DNA from: Melittangium boletus DSM 14713
GTDB lineage: Bacteria > Myxococcota > Myxococcia > Myxococcales > Myxococcaceae
Direction of reading: 5' to 3'
DNA length: 64,000 nucleotides
Assembly (NCBI RefSeq): GCF_002305855.1
Contig: NZ_CP022163.1
Coordinates: 7,383,765 to 7,447,764 of the forward strand
Shown here: positions 1 through 8,088 of the stretch, piece by piece
How the letters are laid out: each line of letters begins with the position of its first letter
How positions within the stretch are numbered: the first letter of the stretch is position 1
Program-made: the position numbers and the translations under genes
The notes under the pieces: model-generated
What the model saw: the letters and a program-made list of their open reading frames with translations, nothing else
Databases searched by the model: none
Told to the model about the DNA's origin: nothing

Positions 1-329
1 GCCACCATGAGGGGGGTGCACGCGAGCGTGACGAAGTAGGGGCTCGTGGGACCGCCCGTGGCGTGGATGATCGCCGTCACCGCGCTGATGGACACCAGCC
101 CCGCCAGGATTCCAGACGCCCACGGCGGCATCCTCCTCGTGCCCACGGCCACGCCGAGCAGCAGGAAGCTCGCGCTCCAGCACAGCAGCGCCAGGGCCAC
201 GACGGGCCGGGTGACGCCGAAGCACAGGCAGTGGGCCACCCATCCCAGGAAGAGCATTCCCGCGCAGACGGAGAAGAGCTTCCTCTTCACCCGCCACGAT
301 GATGGAGAGACGGTGCGCTCGGGCCTCAT
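1..329 (-). CDS. Membrane protein, N-terminal part only (probable sensor kinase input domain)
   Basis: An open minus-strand frame starts at an ATG at 329 and runs off the left edge, giving 109 residues. After a basic start it has hydrophobic stretches near residues 20-38, 43-63, 71-89 and 98-109, so at least four membrane segments. The motif GGPTSPYF lies between the third and fourth. A G-G-x-x-S-P-Y loop in this position is familiar from the N-terminal membrane domains of myxobacterial sensor histidine kinases. The kinase part would lie outside the window, so the class is inferred. It is divergent from the gene at 454. Confidence 0.55.
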   Translation of the reverse strand, partial: MRPERTVSPSSWRVKRKLFSVCAGMLFLGWVAHCLCFGVTRPVVALALLCWSASFLLLGVAVGTRRMPPWASGILAGLVSISAVTAIIHATGGPTSPYFVTLACTPLMV

Positions 330-453
330 GCGCTCGGGACGTTGCCATGCCGACCCGCGCGGACCGGGTGCGCCCCGGAGCGGACATCTCCTTTAGAACA
401 GAGCGCGAACTTCCCCTTTACCCGGTGGGGAGCGAGGACCCAAGGGGAGGCAC

Positions 454-1284
454 ATGACCCTGGATTCCCCACCTCCGCTTGTCCTGCTCGGCTGTGGCGA
501 CACCCTGACGCGGCTGGCGCTCGCGGAGGCCCCGCGAGGACGCCGCGTGCTGGCGGTGACCCGTGACGCCCCCCGCCGCGAGGCGCTGTCCCACGCGGGT
601 GTTCACCTGCTGGCGTTGGAGCGGGCCCTGGCCTCCAGCGCGGGGGCTCACGTGGTGGTGTCCATTCCTCCGGATGCGGGACTCGACCCCCTGATCGCCG
701 GGGAGTTGGTGCGCACCGGGCCCGCCCGGCTCGTCTATCTGTCCTCCACGGGCGTGTACGGGGGCGCGCGAGGACCCGTGGACGAGGACACGCCCGTGGC
801 GCCCGATGCCCCCAATGCCCGGGGACGGCTCGACGCGGAGGCCCTCTACCGGCCGCTCGGAGGGATGCCGCTGCGCATCGCGGGCATCTATGGTCCCGGC
901 CGGGGCCTGCACGAGCGTCTGCGCGCGGGGACCCTCCGCCTTCCCGAATCCGGTGGCGGCCGCATCAGCCGCGTCCACGTGGACGACCTGGCCGAGGCCA
1001 TCCGCGTGGTGCTCGAGCGCGGGACGCCGGGACAGACGTACTGTGTCGCGGATGATCGGCCCGCCACCCAGGTGGAGACGACGAGCTGGTTGTGCGCGCG
1101 TCTGGGCCTGCCGTTGCCTCCCACCGTCCCCCTGGCGTCACTGCACCCGTCGCTCCGGGGTGACCGCGCCATCTCCAACGCCCGGCTCAAGGCGCTGGGG
1201 TGGAGGCCTCGCTACCCGGACTTCATCGCCGGTTTCTCGGCCCTCCTGGACGCGGAGGCAGAAGAAGGCCTTTCCGTCCGCTGA
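454..1284 (+). CDS. NAD(P)-dependent epimerase/dehydratase-like SDR protein
   Basis: 276 residues with an extended/atypical short-chain dehydrogenase fold. The N-terminal beta strand and turn read VLLGCGDTLTRLAL, where a dinucleotide-binding glycine motif would sit but in degenerate form. YLSSTGVYG near residue 95 and GIYGPGRG near residue 145 are typical of the YeeZ/NAD-dependent epimerase group, and VHVDDLAEAI fits the distal substrate-domain signature. The canonical Tyr-x3-Lys pair is not evident. The substrate cannot be read from sequence. The ATG is preceded by GGGGAGG. It stands alone between the divergent gene at 329 and the TPR gene. Confidence 0.8.
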   Translation: MTLDSPPPLVLLGCGDTLTRLALAEAPRGRRVLAVTRDAPRREALSHAGVHLLALERALASSAGAHVVVSIPPDAGLDPLIAGELVRTGPARLVYLSSTGVYGGARGPVDEDTPVAPDAPNARGRLDAEALYRPLGGMPLRIAGIYGPGRGLHERLRAGTLRLPESGGGRISRVHVDDLAEAIRVVLERGTPGQTYCVADDRPATQVETTSWLCARLGLPLPPTVPLASLHPSLRGDRAISNARLKALGWRPRYPDFIAGFSALLDAEAEEGLSVR

Positions 1285-1382
1285 AGAGGGAGGCCCGCGT
1301 CCAGATGATGGAGATTCAACAAAACGCGGGGAAGGCCTGGTTCCGGGTTCTCGTCCCGGGCGGCTCCTGTCAGGCTACGTCA

Positions 1383-1412
1383 CCCTCTCGTGACGGGGCC
1401 GTCACGCGAGGG
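1383..1412. other. Inverted repeat, possible terminator or operator
   Basis: Two 14-base arms (1383-1396 and 1399-1412) are complementary except for one T/C mismatch and are separated by two bases, so a GC-rich hairpin with a small loop is possible. It lies about 100 bases after the SDR stop and 60 before the TPR gene. No T-run follows, so a terminator and a protein-binding site are both possible. Confidence 0.4.
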
Positions 1413-1472
1413 GTGGATCGCCACCGGAGGTGAGGGGGGCGCTGGGCGGGCTGGCGAGAAGGGATCAGTCAC

Positions 1473-2060
1473 ATGTCCACGCTGTTAGCGTCGTTCAATG
1501 AGGGCGTCAGCCTCTCGATCTCCGGCCAGCACGAGGCCGCCATCCGGGTCTTCGATCGGGTCCTGTCGCAGGATCCCCTCCATGTCCTGGCGCTGAGCGC
1601 CAAGGGCTCCTCGCTCGCGAGCCTGGGCCGCCCGGCCGATGCGCTCAAATGTTTCGAGCGCGCCATCGATCTCGATCCCGAGACCGCCGAGCACTACCGC
1701 AACGCCGCGCTCTGCCAGCTCGAGCTGGACGAGCCGGACGCGGCCCGGCCGCTGCTGGAGCAGGCCCTGCTGCTCAACCCGGAGCAGGGCTGGCGGGAAG
1801 GCACGGCGGCGGAGATCGCCCAGCTGGGCGAGGTGCTGGTGACGGAGTCGGGCAAGCAGCGCACCCGGGGCATCGGGTTGTCGGGCAAGGCGCGCTACCG
1901 GCACGCCCGCCATGTGTTGGAACTGGCGCTGGAGCTGCACCCGGGCTCGACGGACGCGGCGAGGGCCCTGGCGGATGTCTGGGCCCACCTCGGCGACACG
2001 GAGAAGCGGGACCAGTACACCCAGCTCGCGGGCCGCCTCATGCGCGCCGTGACGGGCTGA
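1473..2060 (+). CDS. Tetratricopeptide repeat protein
   Basis: 195 residues made almost entirely of TPR-like helix pairs. Repeats are visible near residues 1-34, 35-68 (ALSAKGSSLASLGRPADALK), 69-102 (AEHYRNAALCQLELDEPDAA) and again near 145-180. There is no signal peptide or membrane segment, so it should be cytoplasmic and act as a protein-protein scaffold. The ATG has a GAGAAGGGA ribosome-binding site. The partner is unknown; the next operon (sigma and anti-sigma) starts about 95 bases later on the same strand. Confidence 0.8.
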   Translation: MSTLLASFNEGVSLSISGQHEAAIRVFDRVLSQDPLHVLALSAKGSSLASLGRPADALKCFERAIDLDPETAEHYRNAALCQLELDEPDAARPLLEQALLLNPEQGWREGTAAEIAQLGEVLVTESGKQRTRGIGLSGKARYRHARHVLELALELHPGSTDAARALADVWAHLGDTEKRDQYTQLAGRLMRAVTG

Positions 2061-2154
2061 CGGCCGGAAAAAATCAGGCGGAAAATCGGCCGGTATGCCG
2101 CTGATGCGGCCGCCGCGTCCTGTGGGGTGGATACCGGAACACGAGGACCCCCCC

Positions 2155-2706
2155 TTGAAGGGCACCGCCATCATCGACGACAAGCCATTGGAAGCGGGGG
2201 GCATCTCCCTCGACTTCGACGCGCTCGTCCTGGATGAGCAGACCGCTCTGCTGCGCCTGGCGCGCCGGCTCGTCTGGGACTCGGAGGAGGCGAGGGACCT
2301 CGTTCAGTCCTCCCTCGCTGATGCCTACGAGAAGCGTCACACCCTGAAGGACCCCCGTGCGGGCGGGGCGTGGTTGCGGCGCATCCTCGTCTCGCGCGCC
2401 ATGAGCCACCTGCGCCGCCGCCGGGTGTGGAACGTGCTGCGAGAGGCGTTGGATCTCGCTCCGGCACCGCGCCCCTCACCCGAGGAGCACTTCGCGGGCG
2501 CCGAGCGGTGGCGGGCTTTCGGCCGCTCCCTGCGGACGCTCCCCGCCCAGCAGGCCACGGCCTTCTCCTTGCGCTACCTGGAGGGGCTCGACCTCGACGC
2601 CATCGCCGAGGCGATGAACATCTCCCGCGGCACCGTCCGCATCCACCTCTACCGGGCGCTCCAGAAGCTCAAGGCCGCGGACGCGCTCCAAGGAGACGTG
2701 TCATGA
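2155..2706 (+). CDS. ECF-type RNA polymerase sigma factor
   Basis: 183 residues from a TTG start. Region 2 is seen at LLRLARRLVWDSEEARDLVQ, and region 4 at TAFSLRYLEGLDLDAIAEAM followed by the recognition helix SRGTVRIHLYRALQKLK. This is the two-domain layout of extracytoplasmic-function sigma factors. I prefer the TTG at 2155 because GAGG lies 8-9 bases upstream; an in-frame ATG at 2095 has no good ribosome site. The stop overlaps the start of the next gene (ATGA), so it is translationally coupled to a zinc-finger anti-sigma factor that presumably holds it inactive. Confidence 0.88.
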   Translation: MKGTAIIDDKPLEAGGISLDFDALVLDEQTALLRLARRLVWDSEEARDLVQSSLADAYEKRHTLKDPRAGGAWLRRILVSRAMSHLRRRRVWNVLREALDLAPAPRPSPEEHFAGAERWRAFGRSLRTLPAQQATAFSLRYLEGLDLDAIAEAMNISRGTVRIHLYRALQKLKAADALQGDVS

Positions 2707-3257
2707 GTTGCCATGAGGTCGCCGCGGCGCTCGTGGACGAGCACTTGCCTCCGCCCCCGGGAATGCGGGCCCACCTGGAGCACTGCGCCGAGTGCCGGAG
2801 CCTCGCCCGCCTTCACGCTTCCGCCCGGGCACTCCAGTTGCCCGAGCCCCCGTCGCCCGCCGTCTTCTCTCCTGAGGCCATTCGCCGGGTAGTCCGCCGC
2901 CGCCAGCGCCGACGCCGGTGGGCGGCCAGCGCCGGAGCCTCCGCCGCCGTGGCCCTCCTGGCCGTGCTCGTCTCGACGCGGCCGGAGCCGCGCGCCCTCT
3001 CGGGGAACGAGGACCCGTGGGTGATGGGAAGTCCGTTGGAGGGGGAGGGCTCGCTGAGCGAATTGCTCGGTGAGGTGGAGGGCTACACCCGCACCCGCCC
3101 GAGCGTCGAGGACAACGCCTACGAGGCCTTCGGCGCGCTCGCCACCTGGGTGCGCCCGCCCGAGTCCACGGCGCTCGAGGCCGAGCCCTTCCAGTGGGCC
3201 CTCGTGGCCTTCCAGGTGTCGCAGCAAGCAAACCCCGAGAAGAGGAGTCACCCATGA
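2703..3257 (+). CDS. Zinc-finger anti-sigma factor, membrane anchored
   Basis: 184 residues. The N-terminus carries H-x3-C-x2-C (HLEHCAEC near residues 25-32), the zf-HC2 signature of ZAS-type anti-sigma factors. A very basic stretch (RRVVRRRQRRRR) precedes one membrane segment near residues 78-98, leaving about 85 residues outside. It would bind the ECF sigma factor encoded by the overlapping upstream gene. Its stop overlaps the ATG of the next gene, so three genes form a coupled operon whose last product is probably the periplasmic sensing partner. Confidence 0.85.
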   Translation: MSCHEVAAALVDEHLPPPPGMRAHLEHCAECRSLARLHASARALQLPEPPSPAVFSPEAIRRVVRRRQRRRRWAASAGASAAVALLAVLVSTRPEPRALSGNEDPWVMGSPLEGEGSLSELLGEVEGYTRTRPSVEDNAYEAFGALATWVRPPESTALEAEPFQWALVAFQVSQQANPEKRSHP

Positions 3258-3838
3258 CGAAGAAGCTGTTGTGCGCCCTCGTGGTCCTCACCGCCGTGCC
3301 GACCCTCGCCCAGGACAAGTCGCAGGGCACGAGCGTCCCCGCCGCCTCCGCCGCGCGCTCCCCGCCGCCCGTGCCGCCCGTGCCGCCCCTCGCGCCACCG
3401 TCCTATGGCATTCCCCCGGAGCTGGCGTCGAAGCTCGGCATCCCCGAGGGCACCCAGCAGAAGGTGCAGGACCTCACCTTCGAGTCCAATGAAGCGGTGA
3501 TTGGGCTGGAGGCGGAACACAAGCGCGCCCAGCTCGCGCTGGAGCGGGAGTTGCGCCAGCCGTCCCCCAACGAGGCCACCGTGAAGGAACTGGTGGAGAA
3601 GGTGGGCCGTGCCGAGACGGCCGTGCGGCAGAACCGGGTGGCCCTGATGGTGGCCATCAAGAAGGTCCTGGGGCCCGACACCTGGCGGAAGCTGGAGGCG
3701 GAAATGGGCCCCGGCGGTGGCTTCGGACGCCGGCCCCCGCCTCCCGCGCCGCCGGCTCCTCCCGCGCCGCCGGCTCCTCCCGCGCCGCCGGCTCCTCCCG
3801 CGCCGCCAGCTCCTCCCGCGGAGAAGCCGGAGCGCTGA
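3254..3838 (+). CDS. Spy/CpxP-like periplasmic protein with Pro-Ala tail
   Basis: 194 residues. A signal peptide (MTKKLLCALVVLTAVPTLAQ) is followed by a Pro-rich linker and a helical core near residues 55-155 with alternating charged residues (LEAEHKRAQLALERELRQPS). This resembles the heavy-metal-sensor/Spy/CpxP fold used as envelope-stress partners of ECF systems. The last 40 residues are repeated PPAP units encoded by 18-bp DNA repeats. It is coupled (ATGA) to the anti-sigma gene. Function as co-sensor is inferred from fold and operon. Confidence 0.75.
   Translation: MTKKLLCALVVLTAVPTLAQDKSQGTSVPAASAARSPPPVPPVPPLAPPSYGIPPELASKLGIPEGTQQKVQDLTFESNEAVIGLEAEHKRAQLALERELRQPSPNEATVKELVEKVGRAETAVRQNRVALMVAIKKVLGPDTWRKLEAEMGPGGGFGRRPPPPAPPAPPAPPAPPAPPAPPAPPAPPAEKPER
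3740..3820 (+). repeat. 18-bp tandem repeats coding the Pro-Ala tail
   Basis: About four copies of an 18-base unit (consensus CTCCTCCCGCGCCGCCGG) sit at the end of the Spy-like gene and code for PPAPPA repeats. Near-perfect copies suggest slippage, so copy number may vary between strains. Confidence 0.85.
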
Positions 3839-3903
3839 CGAGTCCACACTCCGTGACGCCGGCCCTTCCCGTGCCTCTGGCCGGGTCGTCAGACTCAAGG
3901 GCC

Positions 3904-5364
3904 ATGGACAACGACTCGAAGCACTCGCTCGACGCGGACGCGGCGCAGTTGCAGCGGCTGGGCTACGCGCAGCAACTCCTGCGGGAAATGGGCGGCTTCT
4001 CCAACTTCGCCGTTTCCTTCTCCATCATCTCCATCCTCACGGGCGCGGTGACGCTCTATGGCCATGGCCTGCGCTTTGGCGGGCCCTTCGTCATGGCGGT
4101 GGGCTGGCCACTCGTGGCGGTGATGACGTTGACGGTGGCGGCGAGCCTGGCCCAGCTCGCCTCGTCCTTCCCCACGGCGGGTGCGCTCTACCACTGGTCC
4201 GCCATGCTCGGCGGAGCGCGGGTGGGCTTCTTCACGGCGTGGCTCAACACCATCGGCCAGTTCGCCATCACCGCGGGCATCGACTTCGGTCTGGCGGAGT
4301 TCGTGGCGGACATGCTCGGCTTTCCGCGCGATCGCGGGTACGTGCTGCCCATCTACGCGCTCATCCTGCTGTCGCACGCGGTGCTCAACCACGTGGGGGT
4401 GCGCGCGGTGGCGGTGCTCAACAACCTGTCGGCCTGGTACCACGTGGCCGGGGTGGCGGTGCTCATTGGTGCCCTGGCGGCCTTCGCGCCCCGGCAGGAT
4501 CTGGGCTTCCTCATGACGCGCTTCACCGCCGAGCCCCACGTCTACACGTACGGCTTCCTCATCGGCCTGTTGCAGGCGCAGTGGACGTTCACCGGCTACG
4601 ACGCCAGCGCCCACGTGTCGGAGGAGACGAAGGACCCGACGCGCAACGCGCCCTGGGGCATCTTCCTGTCGGTGGCGGTGAGCGCGGTGGTGGGCTACAT
4701 CCTGCTGGTGGGCGTGACGCTGGCCATCGGCGACCTGGGGGCCACGGCCGCCGCGCCCAACCCCTTCCTGTACGTGCTGCGCGAGTCCCTGGGACCGGCG
4801 CTCGGTGGAGCGCTGGTGTGGATCGCCATCGGGGCCATGTGGTTCTGCGGGCTGTCGTCGGTGACGTCCAACTCGCGCATGCTCTTCGCGTTCGCGCGCG
4901 ATGGCGGCCTGCCGTTCTCCCAGCACCTGGCGAGCGTATCGCCGCGCTTCCGCAGCCCGCACGTGGCCGTCTGGGTGTCGGTGGTGGCGGCGTTCGTGGT
5001 GGCCATCTGGAGCGGGGCCTACGCGGCCATGGTGGCGCTCAGCACGTTGGCGCTCTACGCCTCGTACGCGGTGCCGGTGTGGGTGGGCTGGCGGGCCCGG
5101 CGCAATGGCACCTGGGCGCACCGGGGGCCGTGGGACCTGGGGCGCTACTCCTCCCTCGTCAACGGGGTGGCGCTCCTGTGGTGTGCCGCCATCATGGTGC
5201 TCTTCGTCCTGCCGCCCAACGAGCTGGCGGGCTACACCTTCGCGGGCCTGGTGGTCCTGCTGGTCGCCTACTGGATGGGCTTCCAACGGCACACCTTCGT
5301 GGGGCCCAAGGTGACCCTGGTCCACGCGGCGCCCTCCACGGTCCAGCCGGATCCCGGGACGTGA
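3904..5364 (+). CDS. APC-family amino acid permease
   Basis: 486 residues, about twelve membrane segments, no signal peptide. The N-terminal cytoplasmic stretch leads to MGGFSNFAVSFSIISILTGA, the first-helix signature of the amino acid/choline transporter branch of the APC superfamily. TFTGYDASAHVSEETKDP is the conserved helix 6 and following loop. It should import an amino acid or amine by secondary transport across the inner membrane; the substrate cannot be told. The ATG at 3904 was chosen over an upstream in-frame codon at 3853 because the leader before it has no transporter character. Confidence 0.88.
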   Translation: MDNDSKHSLDADAAQLQRLGYAQQLLREMGGFSNFAVSFSIISILTGAVTLYGHGLRFGGPFVMAVGWPLVAVMTLTVAASLAQLASSFPTAGALYHWSAMLGGARVGFFTAWLNTIGQFAITAGIDFGLAEFVADMLGFPRDRGYVLPIYALILLSHAVLNHVGVRAVAVLNNLSAWYHVAGVAVLIGALAAFAPRQDLGFLMTRFTAEPHVYTYGFLIGLLQAQWTFTGYDASAHVSEETKDPTRNAPWGIFLSVAVSAVVGYILLVGVTLAIGDLGATAAAPNPFLYVLRESLGPALGGALVWIAIGAMWFCGLSSVTSNSRMLFAFARDGGLPFSQHLASVSPRFRSPHVAVWVSVVAAFVVAIWSGAYAAMVALSTLALYASYAVPVWVGWRARRNGTWAHRGPWDLGRYSSLVNGVALLWCAAIMVLFVLPPNELAGYTFAGLVVLLVAYWMGFQRHTFVGPKVTLVHAAPSTVQPDPGT

Positions 5365-5385
5365 AGAAGCCGCACCCGGCGAACG

Positions 5386-5403
5386 GCTGAGCCGCGGCTC
5401 AGC
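5386..5403. terminator. Perfect 18-bp palindrome between convergent genes, possible terminator
   Basis: The palindrome lies between the permease stop and the EVE gene stop and overlaps the latter. It could form a short GC hairpin serving both convergent genes, but no T-run follows and the loop would be tight, so this is tentative. Confidence 0.35.
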
Positions 5404-5833
5404 GGGCTCGGGGCAGCTTCGTCTCCCCGAGCGCGAGCACGTGCTGGAAGTGCTCCGCGCTGATGGGGGTGACGCTCAGGCGGCTGCGCGTGATGAGCGG
5501 GAAGTCCTTGAGCGTGGGCGTGGCCTTGATGGTGGAGAGCGTCACCGGGCTCTTGAGCGCCACCAGGGGGCCCACGTCCACCGAGGCCCAGTCCTCGCCC
5601 GGAGCGGTGGGATCCTCGCCCGCCGGGGTGAGCACCCGGGCCACGGCCACCACGGCCTTGCCCTCGTTCGAGTGGTAGTAGAGGCACAGGTCCCCGGGCT
5701 TCATCGCCCGGAGGTTGTTGCGGGCCTCGAAGCTGCGCACGCCCGTCCACGCGGTGCGTCCGTCCTGCTCCAACTGAGCGTAGGCGTAGACGGACGGCTC
5801 GCTCTTGATCAACCAGTACTGGGGTTTCGCCAT
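5399..5833 (-). CDS. EVE domain protein
   Basis: 144 residues, a single EVE domain: the start MAKPQYWLIKSEP and the stretch TAWTGVRSFEARNNLRAMK are diagnostic, followed by GDLCLYYHSNEGKAVVAVAR. EVE proteins share the PUA/YTH fold and are thought to bind modified bases in nucleic acid. The length is the family's usual one. The ATG at 5833 is chosen because the family begins with this M-x-x-x-YWL pattern; a longer frame upstream is not conserved in style. It is divergent from the amidase, with only a few bases between the starts. Confidence 0.88.
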   Translation of the reverse strand: MAKPQYWLIKSEPSVYAYAQLEQDGRTAWTGVRSFEARNNLRAMKPGDLCLYYHSNEGKAVVAVARVLTPAGEDPTAPGEDWASVDVGPLVALKSPVTLSTIKATPTLKDFPLITRSRLSVTPISAEHFQHVLALGETKLPRAR

Positions 5834-5859
5834 GGGGGTGCATGGTAGATACCCCGCCC

Positions 5860-7353
5860 ATGGCCATCCAGGGATACGAAACACTCGACGCCACGGACCT
5901 CGCCGGTCTGGTGCGCGACAGGCAGGTCCACCCCTCGGAGCTGGTGGAGGAGGTCATCACCCGCCTCGAGTCCATCAACCCCCGGCTCAACGCCGTGGCG
6001 CACCCCCTGTACGAGCAGGCGCGCGCGGCCGCCGCGGGGCCGCTGCCGGAGGGGCCCTTCGCCGGAGTGCCCTTCCTGGTGAAGGACCTGGATGGCTACC
6101 TGGCGGGAGCACCCTACGCGGGCGGATGCCGGGCGCTGGCGGGCTTCGTCCCCGACCACGACGCGGAGTTGATGAAGCGCTTTCGCCGCGCGGGCGTCGT
6201 CATCGTCGCCAAGACGACCACGCCCGAGCTGGGCATCCTGGGCATCACCGAGTCGGCGCTGCGCGGGCCCACGCGCAACCCCTGGAATCCGGAGCACACG
6301 CCCGGAGGCTCCAGCGGGGGCTCGGCGGTGTGCGTGGCCGCGCGGGTGGTGCCCATGGCGCATGGCGGTGACGGCGGCGGCTCCATCCGAATCCCTGCGT
6401 CCGCCTGTGGCCTCTTCGGGCTCAAGCTGACCCGGGCGCGCAATCCCGTGGGGCCGGACGCGATGGAGGGGTGGGGCGGCTTCGTCCAACAGCACGTCCT
6501 GACGCGGAGCGTGCGGGACAGCGCCGCCATGCTCGACGCGACCCATGGGCCGGAGTCCGGAGCCCCCTACATGGCGCCCCCCGTGGCCCGGCCCTTCCTC
6601 CAGGAAGTGGGCGCCGAGCCGGGGCGGCTGCGCATCGCCTTCTCCACGGCCTCGCTCTTCGGCCAGCGGGTGGACCCGGACTGCGTGGCCGCTGTCCAGG
6701 ACGCGGCGAAGCTCTGCGCGGAGCTGGGCCACGAGGTGGTCGAGGACGCTCCCCGCTTCCCCAAGGAGGAGCTGGTGCGCGCCTACTTCGTGACGGTCGC
6801 GGCCAACGTGGCGGTGCAGCTCAAGGCGATTGGCCGGCAGCGGGGCAGGGCGGTGGAACCGGGAGAGGTGGAGCCCTCCACCTGGGCGCTCGGGCAGCTC
6901 GGGGACATCCTCTCCGCGGCCGACCTGCAGACGTCCCGGGACGCCATCCAGCAGGCGGGCCGGATGACGGCGGCCTTCCACGAGAAGCACGACCTCTTCC
7001 TCGACGCCACGCTCGCCTATCCCCCGGTGCGCGTGGGGGAGCTGGCGCTCAAGGCCCCCGAGCTCATGGCCCTGGCCACCCTGCGCAAGGTGCCCCTCAA
7101 GCCCCTCTTCATGAAGCTCATCGATCAGCTGGGGGCCAACGCCCTGGAGCGCACGCCCAACACCCAGCTCTTCAACATGACGGGCCAACCGGCCATGTCG
7201 GTGCCGCTCTTCTGGAATGGCGCCGGGCTGCCCATCGGGGTGCAGTTCGCCGCCCGCTTCGGAGACGAGGCCTCGCTCTTGCGCCTGGCGTCCCAGCTCG
7301 AGCGGGCCCGTCCCTGGAAGGACCGGCGGCCCGCCGTGATGTCACGCGCCTGA
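5860..7353 (+). CDS. Amidase (amidase signature family)
   Basis: 497 residues. The Ser-cisSer-Lys triad can be placed: Lys75 in VPFLVKDLDG, Ser151 in TPGGSSGGSAV and nucleophile Ser175 in GGDGGGSIRIPA. The C-terminal TGQPAMSVPLFWNGAGLPIG is the usual last block. It would hydrolyse an amide, substrate unknown, in the cytoplasm (no signal peptide). An ATG at 5842 is also in frame. The last 12 bases overlap the end of the convergent methyltransferase-like gene. Confidence 0.88.
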   Translation: MAIQGYETLDATDLAGLVRDRQVHPSELVEEVITRLESINPRLNAVAHPLYEQARAAAAGPLPEGPFAGVPFLVKDLDGYLAGAPYAGGCRALAGFVPDHDAELMKRFRRAGVVIVAKTTTPELGILGITESALRGPTRNPWNPEHTPGGSSGGSAVCVAARVVPMAHGGDGGGSIRIPASACGLFGLKLTRARNPVGPDAMEGWGGFVQQHVLTRSVRDSAAMLDATHGPESGAPYMAPPVARPFLQEVGAEPGRLRIAFSTASLFGQRVDPDCVAAVQDAAKLCAELGHEVVEDAPRFPKEELVRAYFVTVAANVAVQLKAIGRQRGRAVEPGEVEPSTWALGQLGDILSAADLQTSRDAIQQAGRMTAAFHEKHDLFLDATLAYPPVRVGELALKAPELMALATLRKVPLKPLFMKLIDQLGANALERTPNTQLFNMTGQPAMSVPLFWNGAGLPIGVQFAARFGDEASLLRLASQLERARPWKDRRPAVMSRA

Positions 7354-8022
7354 GGGCCGCGCCCGCCCGATGAACAGGGTGTGAAGGGGACCGCCCGCCT
7401 TGCCGCGCGCGGGCGTCTCCAGCACCTCGGTGTCGAAGCCCGCGCGCTTCATGCGCTGGACGAAGGCGGGGTCGGCCGAGGCGGACCACACCACCACCAC
7501 GCCCCGGGGCTTGAGCGCGCGCCGCACGGTGGCGAGGCCGCGCTCGCCATAGAGCCAGCGGTTGCCCTCCTGGGTGATCGCCTCGGGGCCGTTGTCCACG
7601 TCCAGGAGCACCGCGTCGTAGTGGCCCTCGGCCGTGCGCAGGATGTCGCCCACGTCCCGCGTCTCCACCCGCACGCGCGCGTCCTCGAGAGGCCGTCCGG
7701 CCAGCGGGGCGAGCACGCCCTGGTTCCACGCGACGACCGCGGGCACCAGCTCCGCCACCACCACCTGGGACGAGGGGCCCAGCCGCTCCAGCGTGGCGCG
7801 CACCGTGTAGCCGAGACCCAGGCCGCCCACGAGCACCTGCGCGCGCTTGCCGCCAAGTCCCGTACAGGCCACCTCGGCCATCTTCTCCTCGGAGCCGTGC
7901 TGGCGGCTGGACATGAGCTCGCGGCCGTTCACGCGGATGGCGAACTCCTCTCCGCGCTGGTGCAGCACCAGCTCTCCGCCCCCAGGCGCGGGCGCCCGGT
8001 CAATCACCTTCCACGGCTTCAT
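7342..8022 (-). CDS. Spermidine synthase-like SAM-dependent methyltransferase fold protein
   Basis: 226 residues. A Rossmann core follows a short N-terminal beta region: VLVGGLGLGYTVRATL is the S-adenosyl-binding glycine loop, VVVAELVPAVVAWN the acidic strand, and YDAVLLDVDNGPEAI the segment that in spermidine synthases holds the catalytic Asp. It lacks the long N-terminal domain of true SpeE. Probably a spermidine-synthase-family enzyme of unknown substrate. It converges on the amidase with overlapping ends. Confidence 0.75.
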   Translation of the reverse strand: MKPWKVIDRAPAPGGGELVLHQRGEEFAIRVNGRELMSSRQHGSEEKMAEVACTGLGGKRAQVLVGGLGLGYTVRATLERLGPSSQVVVAELVPAVVAWNQGVLAPLAGRPLEDARVRVETRDVGDILRTAEGHYDAVLLDVDNGPEAITQEGNRWLYGERGLATVRRALKPRGVVVVWSASADPAFVQRMKRAGFDTEVLETPARGKAGGPLHTLFIGRARPSGA

Positions 8023-8088
8023 CGTCCCCGTCCCCTCATCCCCTCCCGCCCAGGACGGGCCGGAGGGGTGCGTTCTGGGGGCGAGGTG

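Noticed and set aside
3740..3820. Possible CRISPR-like repeat array
   Set aside because: The 18-bp units are contiguous with no spacers and simply code the Pro-Ala tail of a protein.
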